Source: Muribaculaceae bacterium Isolate-002 (NCI) (GTDB taxonomy: Bacteria; Bacteroidota; Bacteroidia; Bacteroidales; Muribaculaceae). Taken from it: a DNA stretch of 64,000 nucleotides. The translations under genes were made by a program, and so were the position numbers. Shown here in pieces: positions 18,038-27,036 of the stretch (position 1 is its first letter; each line of letters starts with the position of its first letter). The notes below the pieces were generated by a model. The model worked only from the letters and a program-made list of their open reading frames with translations. It was not told the origin of the DNA and did not search any database. The DNA lies in the NCBI GenBank assembly GCA_004102805.1, contig SCEG01000002.1:62001-126000 (forward strand), in the 5' to 3' direction.

Positions 18038-19060
18038 TTACTCAAACAAGCCGCCGAGGCCGTCGTTGAGGGCGTGACCCAGGTGAGTGTAGGCAAGCTC
18101 GGTCACCTCGCGGCCGCGGGGCGTGCGCTTTATGAAGCCCTCTTTTATAAGATATGGCTCGTAGACCTCCTCGATTGTGCCGGGATCCTCTCCGAGCGCG
18201 GTTGCAATTGTCGAGAGGCCGACCGGCCCGCCCTTGAATTTGGTGATGATGGTGGTAAGTATCTTGTTGTCGACCTCGTCGAGACCGTAGCGGTCGATAT
18301 TGAGAGCCTCCAGTCCGAAGCGAGATATCTCCAGATCGATGACACCGTTGCCCTTGACCATAGCGAAGTCACGCACGCGGCGCAGCAGGGCGTTGGCTAT
18401 ACGGGGCGTGCCGCGCGAACGCATGGCAATCTCGAGCGCTGCATCTGACGTGCAGCGGGTGCCGAGCAGACGCGCCGAACGGAGCACTATGGCGCGCAAT
18501 ATCTCATGGTCGTAATACTCCAGATGGCAGTTGATGCCGAAACGCGCGCGAAGCGGTGATGTCAGCAGACCCGACCGCGTTGTCGCGCCCACGAGCGTAA
18601 ACGGCGACAGCGTCAGCTGCACCGAGCGTGCGCCGGGGCCTTTGTCGATCATGATGTCGATGCGGTAATCTTCCATCGCCGAATAGAGATATTCCTCCAC
18701 CACGGGGCTCAGACGATGTATCTCGTCGATGAAAAGCACATCGTTCTCTTCAAGCGAAGTCAGTATGCCGGCGAGATCGCCCGGCTTGTCGAGCACCGGG
18801 CCTGATGTCACCTTGAAGCCGACACCGAGTTCATTGGCAATAATTGCCGAGAGCGTGGTTTTGCCAAGGCCGGGAGGGCCGTGGAGCAGCAAATGGTCGA
18901 GAGCCTCGCCGCGCATGCGCGCCGCCGCCACAAACACCCGCAGATTTTCGACAATCTTGTCCTGACCCGAGAAGTCGCCGAAGCGCTGCGGACGCAATGC
19001 GCGCTCGAAATCGCTGTCGCGGTCATCACCCTGCGTTCTGATATCAAACGTATCGGCCAC
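18038..19060 (-). CDS. ruvB: Holliday junction branch-migration ATPase
   Basis: 340 aa AAA+ motor that drives RuvA-bound Holliday junctions during recombination. It has Walker [14 protein letters not shown], Walker [11 protein letters not shown], sensor I GATTRSG, the arginine-finger region SPLRARFG, and the C-terminal winged-helix segment [17 protein letters not shown]. Length and all motifs are standard. It starts 2 nt after the stop of the upstream guanylyltransferase gene, so both are likely on one transcript. Confidence 0.97.
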   Translation of the reverse strand: MADTFDIRTQGDDRDSDFERALRPQRFGDFSGQDKIVENLRVFVAAARMRGEALDHLLLHGPPGLGKTTLSAIIANELGVGFKVTSGPVLDKPGDLAGILTSLEENDVLFIDEIHRLSPVVEEYLYSAMEDYRIDIMIDKGPGARSVQLTLSPFTLVGATTRSGLLTSPLRARFGINCHLEYYDHEILRAIVLRSARLLGTRCTSDAALEIAMRSRGTPRIANALLRRVRDFAMVKGNGVIDLEISRFGLEALNIDRYGLDEVDNKILTTIITKFKGGPVGLSTIATALGEDPGTIEEVYEPYLIKEGFIKRTPRGREVTELAYTHLGHALNDGLGGLFE

Positions 19061-19062
19061 CT

Positions 19063-20148
19063 CTACAGATATTTGTCGCCAAAGGTTATTTTGGCGTCGT
19101 TAACCATATTTTTTATGCGCTGCTCCTCTGATTTGGGGCATATAAGCAACACATCGCCGGCGTCGGCCACGATATAGTTTTTTAACCCGTCGACCACTAC
19201 CAGTTTACCCGGATTCTTCACCGCAAAGATGTTTCCGGTGGAGTTGTAGGCCAGCACGGAGCATTTCTGCGTCACGTTGGCATCGGTGTTTTTGGGCGAA
19301 TTGTCGTAGAGAGCGCTCCATGCGCCCAGGTCGCTCCATCCGAAGCTGACGGTCTCGACAAATACATTGGCCGATTTCTCCATCACGGCGAAGTCGATTG
19401 ATATACTCATGCAGCCGGGGAAATTGCGGGCTATCCACTCCTCTTCGGCGGGAGTGTTGAAGCAATCGGCTCCCTGCTCAAACAGGTTGGCTATATCCGG
19501 GGCATGGGTCAGCAGAGCCTCCTTGATGCTCCGCGCGCTCCAGAGAAATATGCCGGAATTCCAGAAAAATTCACCCGACTCGAGAAACACCTTGGCAAGC
19601 TCAAGATCGGGCTTTTCGGTAAATGTCTTTACTTTGAGTATGTCGCCGTCTACACGCTCACCTATCTGTATGTAGCCGTAGCCGGTCTCCGGACGCGTCG
19701 GATTGATGCCGAGGGTGAGCAGGGCATCATGCTTCTCGACAAACTCAAATCCTGACAATATGGCAGCTTCAAACTCCTTCTCGCGGGTGATGAGATGATC
19801 GCTCGGAGTGACAATCATCGAGGCTTCGGGGTCGATGGCCGATATGTGCCATGCCGCCCAGGCGATGCATGGCGCCGTGTTGCGGCGTGCCGGCTCGAGG
19901 AGTATATGCTCGTCTTTTATGTCGGGAAGCTGCTCCCTGACAAGCGAAGCATATTGTGCATTGGTCACAATGATGATATTCTCGGGACACACAAGAGGAA
20001 GCACACGGTCATAGCTCATCTGCAGCAGGGTGCGTCCGGTGCCGAGAAAATCGATAAACTGCTTGGGGCGGTCAGTGCGGCTGTAGGGCCAGAAACGGCT
20101 GCCGATGCCACCGCACATTATCACGCAATATCTGTGGGGATCTGTCAT
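19063..20148 (-). CDS. manC: Mannose-1-phosphate guanylyltransferase
   Basis: 361 aa cytosolic nucleotidyltransferase that makes GDP-mannose from GTP and mannose-1-phosphate for surface glycans and GDP-fucose. The N-terminal signature is [20 protein letters not shown] with QFIDFLG. Further motifs are [42 protein letters not shown] and [10 protein letters not shown]. It lacks the C-terminal phosphomannose isomerase domain found in bifunctional ManC/AlgA proteins. A perfect promoter lies upstream and ruvB follows directly. Confidence 0.93.
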   Translation of the reverse strand: MTDPHRYCVIMCGGIGSRFWPYSRTDRPKQFIDFLGTGRTLLQMSYDRVLPLVCPENIIIVTNAQYASLVREQLPDIKDEHILLEPARRNTAPCIAWAAWHISAIDPEASMIVTPSDHLITREKEFEAAILSGFEFVEKHDALLTLGINPTRPETGYGYIQIGERVDGDILKVKTFTEKPDLELAKVFLESGEFFWNSGIFLWSARSIKEALLTHAPDIANLFEQGADCFNTPAEEEWIARNFPGCMSISIDFAVMEKSANVFVETVSFGWSDLGAWSALYDNSPKNTDANVTQKCSVLAYNSTGNIFAVKNPGKLVVVDGLKNYIVADAGDVLLICPKSEEQRIKNMVNDAKITFGDKYL

Positions 20149-20205
20149 AATTGTAAATATTTTAATAAAGAGGGATCCACTCTCTCGTCTGCTCCCCCTT
20201 ATTCA

Positions 20206-20236
20206 CAAAGTTAAGATTTAAATTTGAAACAGCAAA
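20206..20236 (-). promoter_or_regulatory. Promoter of manC-ruvB
   Basis: On the minus strand TTTG (20236 to 20233), a 19-nt spacer and TAACTTTG (20213 to 20206) match the Bacteroidota consensus exactly. Confidence 0.8.
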
Positions 20237-20309
20237 AAATGCCCGAAAAAAGCTATATTTGCACAACAAGCCGCTCCGACGGTTGTTACATAAGTAACCA
20301 AGCTGAATT

Positions 20310-20999
20310 ATGAAAAAGAAACTCGTCATATCTACCGGCGCAGGCATAAGCGCCGAAAGCGGCATCTCGACATTCCGCGACGCCAACGGACTCTGGGAAA
20401 ACTACAATGTTATGGATGTATGCTCGGCCGACGGCTTCGGGCGAAATCCGGCGCTCGTCCACGACTTCTACAACGACCGCCGCGCGCAGCTCGCCACAGT
20501 GGAGCCAAACGCCGCACACCGCGCTCTTGTCGACCTCGAAAAAGACTTTGACGTCTACGTCATCACACAGAATGTCGACGACCTCCACGAGCGCGCCGGA
20601 AGCTCACATACGCTTCACCTGCACGGCGAACTGATGACACTCCGTGCCATCGACGACGAGTCAAAGGTCTATCGCCTCAAAGATCCCTCCATCCGTTCCA
20701 CCCCCGACACCGTTATCGACGGCCACCGCGTGCGCCCCAACATCGTGTTCTTCCAGGAAGCTGTGCCTATGATGGAACCGGCGGCACAACTCGCCTCCGA
20801 GGCCGACATATTCGTTGTCATAGGCACCACGCTGCAGGTCTACCCTGCCGCCGCTTTGATACGCTACGTGCGTTCCGGAGTTCCCGTATTCTACATCGAC
20901 CCCAACCCTGCTCAAGTGCCCGCCAACGTCACCGTAATTCCGATGAAAGCCACCGAAGGCGTAACCCGCCTCGCCTCCCTCCTCGAGCAATACAGATAA
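20310..20999 (+). CDS. cobB: Sir2-family NAD-dependent protein deacylase, zinc-cysteine-less form
   Basis: 229 aa cytosolic sirtuin that removes acyl groups from lysines using NAD+. The NAD-binding motifs GAGISAESGISTFRD (residues ~9-23) and TQNVDDLHERAG are present, as is the catalytic His in HLHGEL. Unlike E. coli CobB, the sequence after HLHGEL (MTLRAIDDESKVYRL) has none of the four zinc-binding cysteines; a Bacteroidota subgroup appears to share this. A -7 match TATATTTG (20254-20261) precedes the gene, which is divergent from manC. Confidence 0.9.
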   Translation: MKKKLVISTGAGISAESGISTFRDANGLWENYNVMDVCSADGFGRNPALVHDFYNDRRAQLATVEPNAAHRALVDLEKDFDVYVITQNVDDLHERAGSSHTLHLHGELMTLRAIDDESKVYRLKDPSIRSTPDTVIDGHRVRPNIVFFQEAVPMMEPAAQLASEADIFVVIGTTLQVYPAAALIRYVRSGVPVFYIDPNPAQVPANVTVIPMKATEGVTRLASLLEQYR

Positions 21000-21035
21000 G
21001 CGCTACCTACCAAAGATAAAATCGACGTCAGTAGT

Positions 21036-21123
21036 AATTATTTCTTTGGATTTTTTCGTTTTTCAACAATTTATTTCTTTGGATTTTTTCAAAAATCACA
21101 TAATTATTTGTTTGGATTTTTTC
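21036..21123 (+). repeat. Three phased direct repeats upstream of the DUF4143 ATPase
   Basis: AATTATTTCTTTGGATTTTTTC occurs, with small changes, at 21036-21057, 21068-21090 and 21102-21123. The copies start ~32-34 nt apart, about three helical turns, so they would lie on one DNA face. They precede a -7-like TACATTTG (21131-21138). An operator array for a regulator is one reading; a mobile-element end is another. Confidence 0.65.
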
Positions 21124-21162
21124 TTTTGACTACATTTGCGCACTAATATTAAACTATTTAGC

Positions 21163-22551
21163 ATGTATTGCAAAAGACTTATCGACAAATATCTTTTAGA
21201 GTGGGCGTCAAGAGATTCACACAAGCCACTGCTTCTTAGAGGCGCAAGACAAGTAGGAAAATCCACGGCGGTCAGAGAACTCGCTAAAAAGTTTGATACA
21301 TTCGTTGAGATAAACTTTGAGAAACAGCCAATATATAAAACCATCTTTCAGGACGACCTGGATGTAACTCGTATTGTACCTCAAATATCAGCTATATACG
21401 GAAAATCAATCCAAGTCGGCAAGACACTTCTTTTTCTTGACGAAATTCAAGAGTGTCCACAGGCAATAATGGCTTTACGTTTTTTCAAAGAGGATATGCC
21501 GGAGCTACACGTAATCGCAGCCGGATCTCTCCTTGAATTTGCCCTTAACGAACTTCCCACCTTTGGAGTGGGAAGGATACATTCAATGTTCATGTATCCT
21601 ATGACATTTGATGAATTCCTTGAGGCAAACGGGGAGACATTACTGCTTGACGTCCGCAATCAATCATCGGCCGACTCCCCTTTGCCGGAAGCTCTTCATA
21701 CAAGATTAGTAGAGTTATTCCGTACATATATGCTCGTAGGAGGAATGCCTGAGTCAGTTAAAGCCTGGGTTGAACATCACGATTACGTAAGATGCCAGGA
21801 AGTTCAAGACGACATAGTCGTCACTTATGAAGATGATTTTCCGAAATACAAAAAAAATGTAGACCCCACATTGCTGCGACAGACTCTGCGGAGCGCCGCG
21901 CTGCAGGCTACTAAAAAATTTGTATACTCGAAAGTCGGATCAGGCTATAAAACAGCAGAAGTAAAAAAAGCGGTCGAACTGCTTGCGCTTGCCGGAATTA
22001 TACACCCGGTGACACGCACTGACGCCAATGGTGTGCCACTCGGTAGTGAGGCGGATACTTCTTATCAGAAACTCCTGCTGCTTGACTCCGGACTCTTACT
22101 ACGCTTGCTAAATCTGTCATTAGGTGATGTGTCGGAACTCAACACTCAAATCCTGACTGCCGGTGCGGCTGATTTGACCAATAAAGGACCATTGGCAGAA
22201 ATGATAGTCGGACTTGAAATGCTTCGTTACATGAGCCCAAATATTCGCCATGATCTGTACTACTGGGTAAGGCTTGCAAAAAATGCTCAGGCAGAGGTGG
22301 ATTATATTTCAAATTATCTGCAAACTGTTATTCCCATAGAGGTTAAAGCTGACAGACAGGGTGGAATGAAAAGCCTCTGGTCATTTATGCGCGACAAAAA
22401 GCTGCATTATGCCATCAGATGTTCCATGGAAAATTTCGGAAAATTTGAATACATTGACAAAGAAGATAATTCTGAAATCCGCCACGTCAGCATCTGTCCG
22501 ATTTACGCCATTGCCCAAATGCAACATATAAAGCAATCATCGGCAAAATAG
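21163..22551 (+). CDS. AAA-family ATP-binding protein with C-terminal DUF4143
   Basis: 462 aa from the ATG at 21163; an upstream TTG at 21136 lies inside a -7-like promoter element and is rejected. Walker A LLLRGARQVGKST covers residues 26-33 and Walker B TLLFLDEIQECPQ holds Asp93/Glu94. The C-terminal DUF4143 region ends with EVDYISNYLQTVIPIEVKAD, which resembles a PD-(D/E)xK nuclease core. This AAA_14/DUF4143 family is common in Bacteroidales, often in several copies; its role is unknown. The gene is visibly more AT-rich and uses different codons from its neighbours, hinting at transfer. It has three upstream repeats and a downstream palindrome. Confidence 0.85.
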   Translation: MYCKRLIDKYLLEWASRDSHKPLLLRGARQVGKSTAVRELAKKFDTFVEINFEKQPIYKTIFQDDLDVTRIVPQISAIYGKSIQVGKTLLFLDEIQECPQAIMALRFFKEDMPELHVIAAGSLLEFALNELPTFGVGRIHSMFMYPMTFDEFLEANGETLLLDVRNQSSADSPLPEALHTRLVELFRTYMLVGGMPESVKAWVEHHDYVRCQEVQDDIVVTYEDDFPKYKKNVDPTLLRQTLRSAALQATKKFVYSKVGSGYKTAEVKKAVELLALAGIIHPVTRTDANGVPLGSEADTSYQKLLLLDSGLLLRLLNLSLGDVSELNTQILTAGAADLTNKGPLAEMIVGLEMLRYMSPNIRHDLYYWVRLAKNAQAEVDYISNYLQTVIPIEVKADRQGGMKSLWSFMRDKKLHYAIRCSMENFGKFEYIDKEDNSEIRHVSICPIYAIAQMQHIKQSSAK

Positions 22552-22587
22552 CCCGGCGACTGACATTGTATGCCATTATAAGCATTT

Positions 22588-22629
22588 ATATAGAGTTGGG
22601 GTGCAACATGTTGCGCCCCAACTCTATAT
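22588..22629. terminator. 42-bp near-perfect palindrome between convergent genes
   Basis: Arms ATATAGAGTTGGGG (22588-22601) and its complement (22616-22629) flank T, the palindrome GCAACATGTTGC and G; the T-G pair can wobble in RNA. It lies between the DUF4143 ATPase stop and the GH92 stop and probably acts as a bidirectional terminator, although neither side has a strong T-run. Confidence 0.75.
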
Positions 22630-22654
22630 GGTTAAATTGGTTGTAAATATAGAT

Positions 22655-24835
22655 TTACTTGCTCATTTTGAATTTGAGGGTACCTCCGGCGAGTATATCC
22701 TTGTGGGAGATTTTACGGTCTTTGAGGAGCTTGCCGTTGAGACGCACTTCCTTGGGGTTGGTGTAGTCGGCGCGCTTGCGTGGCGCTTTTACTTCGAGAG
22801 TGTTGCCGTTGGGCAGATGCACTACGGCATGCTCCACTGCGGGCACTCCGAGGTCATAGTCGCCCGAAGCGGGATTGACGGGATAGAAGCCAAGAGCCGA
22901 GAACACATACCAGGCCGACATCTGGCCGCAGTCGTCGTTGCCTACGAGGCCCGACGAATTGTTGGTGTACATTTCCGTCATGATCTTGTTCAGATATTTG
23001 GCCGATTTGTCGGGACGGCCGACATAGTTGTAGAGGTAGGCCACGTGATGCGATGGCTCGTTACCGTGCGCATACTGCCCGATAAGACCCGACACGTTGC
23101 CGTTCATCTCTTCGGGCTGCTCGTCGAGAGTGAAGAACTCGTCGAGCTTGGCCTCGAACGCCTTCTTGCCTCCGGTCAGATCGATGAGATGATTGATATC
23201 CTGAGGCACGTACCAGTAATATTGCCATGCGTTACCCTCTGTGAAGGGATTGCCGCCGTTGGCGCCATGTTTCAACGGGTCAAAGGGTCGTATCCAATCC
23301 CCTTTGTCATCCTTGGGAGCGAAGAAACCGCACTCTGCGTCATAGAGATTGTCGATGTTGTATGAGCGGTGCATAAAGTGCTCATAGTCGGCCTCCTTGC
23401 CGAGAGCCTTGGCAAGCTGCGCCACACACCAGTCGTCAAAAGCCATCTCAAGCGATATTGACACTGACTGTGTCTGCATATCCTCAGGCATGTAGCCTTT
23501 TTCCTCCCACACCATATAGGGTGAGTTGGGGTGAGACACTGTAGCCGAACGTTTAACGGCATCGTAGGCGCGCCCGGCATCAATCCCCGGAATACCTTTG
23601 AGCACTGCGTCGACTATCACAGGAATAGCATGGTTGCCGATCATGCAATAATTGTCCTGACCCCACAGATGCCAGATGGGCAGATAGCCATAGACTTCGC
23701 AGTGACGTATCATGGAGTTGACGAAATCAGCAGTCTCGGCGGGTGCGAGGATTGTATAGAGCGGATGAGTGGCGCGGTAAGTGTCCCAAAGCGAGAAGGT
23801 GGTGTATTGGTTCTCTCCTGCGGGCACCGTGGCGACTGTGTAGTCGGGAGCCATATACTGGCCGTTGACGTCATTGAACACGTTAGGCTGAATGAGAGCA
23901 TGGTATAAAGCGGTATAAAACACCGTCTTGGTGTCATCGTCAGCATCGATATCCACAGCCGAAAGCTGTTTCTCCCACGCGGAGTCGGCTTCCTGCGCAA
24001 TCATGTCGAAACTTTTTCCGGCAGCCTCTGCCTCAAGGTTTTCCTTTGCATTCTCGCACGATACGCCCGATATGCCCACTTTCACCTCCAGAGGCTTGTC
24101 GCTCTTGGCGAAATCTATCATGGCGCGCAGTTCGCGGCCGTTGATGACATCGGCGCCCGGCTCGTGGCGGCCGCCGTCGCTGAGGTCAATGCTCTTGATG
24201 GGCTCAGAGAACTCGGCATAGAAATACACCTTGCGGAGCTTGGCCCATCCGGTGATGACGCGGTAGCCCTCGACAGCGTTGGGAGCCACCTGACGTATCT
24301 GCGCGTTGATGATCTTGCGGTCCCAGCTGCCTTTGACTGCGGAGTGGTCCATGTCGAGACGCACGCGGCGTGCGGCACCGGCCGGATAGGTGTAGCGGTG
24401 CACGCCCACGCGCTTTGTTGCCGTAAGCTCCGCCTTTATATTTTCCTCCTGAAGGTCAACGGAGTAGTAGCCCGGACGAGCCGCCTCGCGGTCGTGAGTG
24501 AAGCGTCCCCATGCGCGGTCGCCCGATGTCGGGAAAAAGCATACGTCGATAAGGTCACACGCGCCAGTGCCGCTCAGTCGGGTGTGGGTGAAGCCGTGCA
24601 CGTCGGCGTCGATGTCGCGGTAGCCCGAGCAGTCATACCAGTCGGGGGCGGGCTGCGTGTCGGGGCTGAGCTGCACCATGCCGAAAGGCACCGTTGCCCC
24701 GGGGTAGCTGTTGCCGTAAAGACCGCCCTCGATGGCGCCCGTGCCGATCATGGGATTGACATATTTCGTATAGTCGCCTGCCGAAGCGCACATAGCGGCG
24801 GCAACGGCGGTGGCAAGCAGTATTGTTTTTTTCAT
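22655..24835 (-). CDS. GH92 family glycosidase (alpha-mannosidase type)
   Basis: 726 aa with a signal peptide (KKTILLATAVAAAMCASA). GH92 hallmarks include YVNPMIGTGAIEGGLYGNSY, GATVPFGMVQLSPDTQP, GFTHTRLSGTGA, the (alpha/alpha)6-barrel segment FSLWDTYRATHPLYTI, EGNAWQYYWYVPQD and GLVGNDDCGQMSAWYVFSAL. GH92 enzymes are calcium-dependent inverting exo-alpha-mannosidases acting on N-glycans or fungal mannan. It is the last gene of the seven-gene glycan operon, with a 39-nt gap behind GH36 that contains a small hairpin. Confidence 0.93.
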   Translation of the reverse strand: MKKTILLATAVAAAMCASAGDYTKYVNPMIGTGAIEGGLYGNSYPGATVPFGMVQLSPDTQPAPDWYDCSGYRDIDADVHGFTHTRLSGTGACDLIDVCFFPTSGDRAWGRFTHDREAARPGYYSVDLQEENIKAELTATKRVGVHRYTYPAGAARRVRLDMDHSAVKGSWDRKIINAQIRQVAPNAVEGYRVITGWAKLRKVYFYAEFSEPIKSIDLSDGGRHEPGADVINGRELRAMIDFAKSDKPLEVKVGISGVSCENAKENLEAEAAGKSFDMIAQEADSAWEKQLSAVDIDADDDTKTVFYTALYHALIQPNVFNDVNGQYMAPDYTVATVPAGENQYTTFSLWDTYRATHPLYTILAPAETADFVNSMIRHCEVYGYLPIWHLWGQDNYCMIGNHAIPVIVDAVLKGIPGIDAGRAYDAVKRSATVSHPNSPYMVWEEKGYMPEDMQTQSVSISLEMAFDDWCVAQLAKALGKEADYEHFMHRSYNIDNLYDAECGFFAPKDDKGDWIRPFDPLKHGANGGNPFTEGNAWQYYWYVPQDINHLIDLTGGKKAFEAKLDEFFTLDEQPEEMNGNVSGLIGQYAHGNEPSHHVAYLYNYVGRPDKSAKYLNKIMTEMYTNNSSGLVGNDDCGQMSAWYVFSALGFYPVNPASGDYDLGVPAVEHAVVHLPNGNTLEVKAPRKRADYTNPKEVRLNGKLLKDRKISHKDILAGGTLKFKMSK

Positions 24836-24846
24836 GCTGTCAAGTC

Positions 24847-24878
24847 TTAAGTGTGTTTAAATTCAAACACTCACTTAA
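24847..24878 (-). repeat. Intercistronic hairpin between GH36 and GH92
   Basis: Inverted repeat TTAAGTGTGTTT (24847-24858) / AAACACTCACTTAA (24865-24878), overlapping the GH36 stop codon. The 17 nt at 24856-24872 are identical to 10960-10976. It may modulate mRNA stability or expression of GH92. Confidence 0.5.
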
Positions 24879-27007
24879 TCAATCGACACCTCATAGAGAC
24901 GCGATGACAGTTTGTTGCCGGTAAACATCGGCAGACCCACACTCATCAGGTATTTGCCCGAGTAGCGGCCGATATGGCTGTCGTTGCCGTCGTGACGGTT
25001 TATTTCCTTGACACTGTAGGTCTTGTCAGGGTCGAGGCCGGCCATCTTCACGTTATGCAGCTTCTCATTGTAGCGGGGATATACGTCAAAAGCGAACACC
25101 ACGGCGCTCTTCTTGTCCTTGGTGACATACATGGTCGAGGTGTGCTCCCCTTCGTAAGGCGATACCAGACGATACTGGTCACCGTGGAGTATGGCAGGCT
25201 TCAGGCGGTTGTATTCGCGCACTGCCTGCTGCGCGTAGCGGAGATCGCCGTCATTGAGTTCATGCAGGTTGATGTCGAAGCCGAGCTTGCCCATCATGGC
25301 AACGTCGGTCTTGAACTTGATCGAAGCGTCGTGGTTCCATGAAGTGACATGGGCGCAGAGGGTCTTTGCCGGGAACACCTGCGAATAACCCCACTGTATG
25401 AACAGACGCTCGACGGGGTCGGTGTTGTCGCTGGGCCAGAACTCGGTGAAATATTCCAGACCCTTGTAGTCGCCGCGGCCGCTGCCGCCGGCACACATCA
25501 TGATCGCCAGGTCGGGATACTTGGCCTTGACGCGGTCAAGCACATTGTAGAGACCTTTTACATAGTCGACATAGAGATGTTTCTGGTTTTTCTCGTAGGG
25601 AGAGTAGATGTTGGTGATGGGTGAATTGCAGTCCCACTTGAAGAAAGCTATTTCAGGATACTTGGTCTTGAGGTCGTCGAGCACGGAGAACACATAGTCC
25701 TGCACCTTGGGATTGCTCAGGTCGAGCACGAGCTGGTTGCGGAAATAATATTCGTCGCGGTTGGGAAGGGTGATTACCCAGTCCTTGTGCTTCTCGTAGA
25801 GCTCACTCTTGGGATTGACCATCTCGGGCTCAATCCACAGTCCGAACTTCACACCCTGTTTTTTGGCCTCCTCGATTACAGGATAGAAGCCGTTGGGTAG
25901 CTTTGCCACATTCTCGCCCCAGTCACCCAGACCGGCAGTGTCGCTGTTGCGCGGATATTTGTTGGCAAACCAGCCGTCGTCGAGCAGGAACATGTCGACG
26001 CCCAGAGTCTTTGCGTCCTTGCAGAGCTGAATGAGCTTGGCCTCGTCGAAGTCAAAATAGGTGGCCTCCCAGTTGTTGAGCAGCGTCATGCGGTCGCCCA
26101 TGCCGTCTTTCAGACGATACCGGCGCGCCCAGTCGTGGAAGTTGCGGCTTGCGCCACCCTTGCCCTGCTGCGACAGTGTGAAGAAAAATTCGGGGGTGGT
26201 GAAAGTCTCGCCCTTGGCGATTGTGTATTCCGAGTTGTAGGGGTTGATACCGGATATCACACGAAGCTGACCCTTGTTGTCAACCTCGAAAGTGTAGCGG
26301 TAGTTGCCGGTCCAGCCGAGAGTGCCGGCAAGCACCTCGCCCGAATTTTCCTGAGCGGGGCCGTCGAGTCCGAGCTGGAAGAACTGCGACAGAAACATGT
26401 TGTGGCGCGAGCCGAGATTTGTGTCGAGCTGCTTTTTGCCGTATTCGAGTTTCTGCTCGCGGAGATTGGCCTCATTGGCCCAGTCACCGTCATACTGCGT
26501 CAGATAGTAGGCCGGACGGTTGAACGAGAGCAGCGACGATGCATATTTCTCAAGCTCCACCGGCTTGTTTTCATTGTTGGTGATTTCAGTGCTGGCTGAT
26601 ATCACATCGACATCGGCAAACGCCGTGAAATGCAGTTTCACCTCATCTTTGTAGACCGGGTCGGCGAGAGTGATGACAGTCGTCACCGAGCCGTCGGCAT
26701 TGGTTGAAGTGGCTGAGTCTACATATTTGAGCAGTGTCGACTGGTTGCCGTCGGCATGGTTGATATGAAGCGCCGGCTCGAAGTAATCCTCCATGCCGTG
26801 GGTCAGATAGGCCTCCACGCCCTGTGGCAGGTTGGCATATTCAGATTGGGACAGTTTCTGTCCGAAATAACGCTGATACAGGCGGCCGTCATCTCCTACG
26901 GAAAACACCAGACCGATATTGTCAGTCTCGACAGGTATGATTTTTCCGCCGGCGGCGGCAGTAACCGCCACTGCCGCCGAAGCAAGAATTAATAATGATT
27001 TTTTCAT
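24875..27007 (-). CDS. GH36 alpha-galactosidase (melibiase)
   Basis: 710 aa with a signal peptide (KKSLLILASAAVAVTAAA). An N-terminal beta-sandwich is followed by a TIM barrel starting near residue 311 (NNWEATYFDF), then MFLLDDGWF, FGLWIEPEMVNP, the nucleophile in FFKWDCNS (Asp459), MMCAGGSGRGD and the acid/base in EFWPSDNTDP (Asp527). These are the standard GH36 residues for release of alpha-galactosyl groups. It lies between the SGNH esterase and GH92 genes with gaps of 29 and 39 nt. The natural substrate (plant galactosides or host glycans) cannot be read. Confidence 0.93.
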   Translation of the reverse strand: MKKSLLILASAAVAVTAAAGGKIIPVETDNIGLVFSVGDDGRLYQRYFGQKLSQSEYANLPQGVEAYLTHGMEDYFEPALHINHADGNQSTLLKYVDSATSTNADGSVTTVITLADPVYKDEVKLHFTAFADVDVISASTEITNNENKPVELEKYASSLLSFNRPAYYLTQYDGDWANEANLREQKLEYGKKQLDTNLGSRHNMFLSQFFQLGLDGPAQENSGEVLAGTLGWTGNYRYTFEVDNKGQLRVISGINPYNSEYTIAKGETFTTPEFFFTLSQQGKGGASRNFHDWARRYRLKDGMGDRMTLLNNWEATYFDFDEAKLIQLCKDAKTLGVDMFLLDDGWFANKYPRNSDTAGLGDWGENVAKLPNGFYPVIEEAKKQGVKFGLWIEPEMVNPKSELYEKHKDWVITLPNRDEYYFRNQLVLDLSNPKVQDYVFSVLDDLKTKYPEIAFFKWDCNSPITNIYSPYEKNQKHLYVDYVKGLYNVLDRVKAKYPDLAIMMCAGGSGRGDYKGLEYFTEFWPSDNTDPVERLFIQWGYSQVFPAKTLCAHVTSWNHDASIKFKTDVAMMGKLGFDINLHELNDGDLRYAQQAVREYNRLKPAILHGDQYRLVSPYEGEHTSTMYVTKDKKSAVVFAFDVYPRYNEKLHNVKMAGLDPDKTYSVKEINRHDGNDSHIGRYSGKYLMSVGLPMFTGNKLSSRLYEVSID

Positions 27008-27036
27008 GTCTATGTTATATTTGTTGGTTGTCGGTA

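Noticed and set aside
24847-24878. Rho-independent terminator separating GH36 from GH92
   Set aside because: The hairpin is AT-rich, overlaps the stop codon and has no T-run, so I kept the seven genes as one probable operon.
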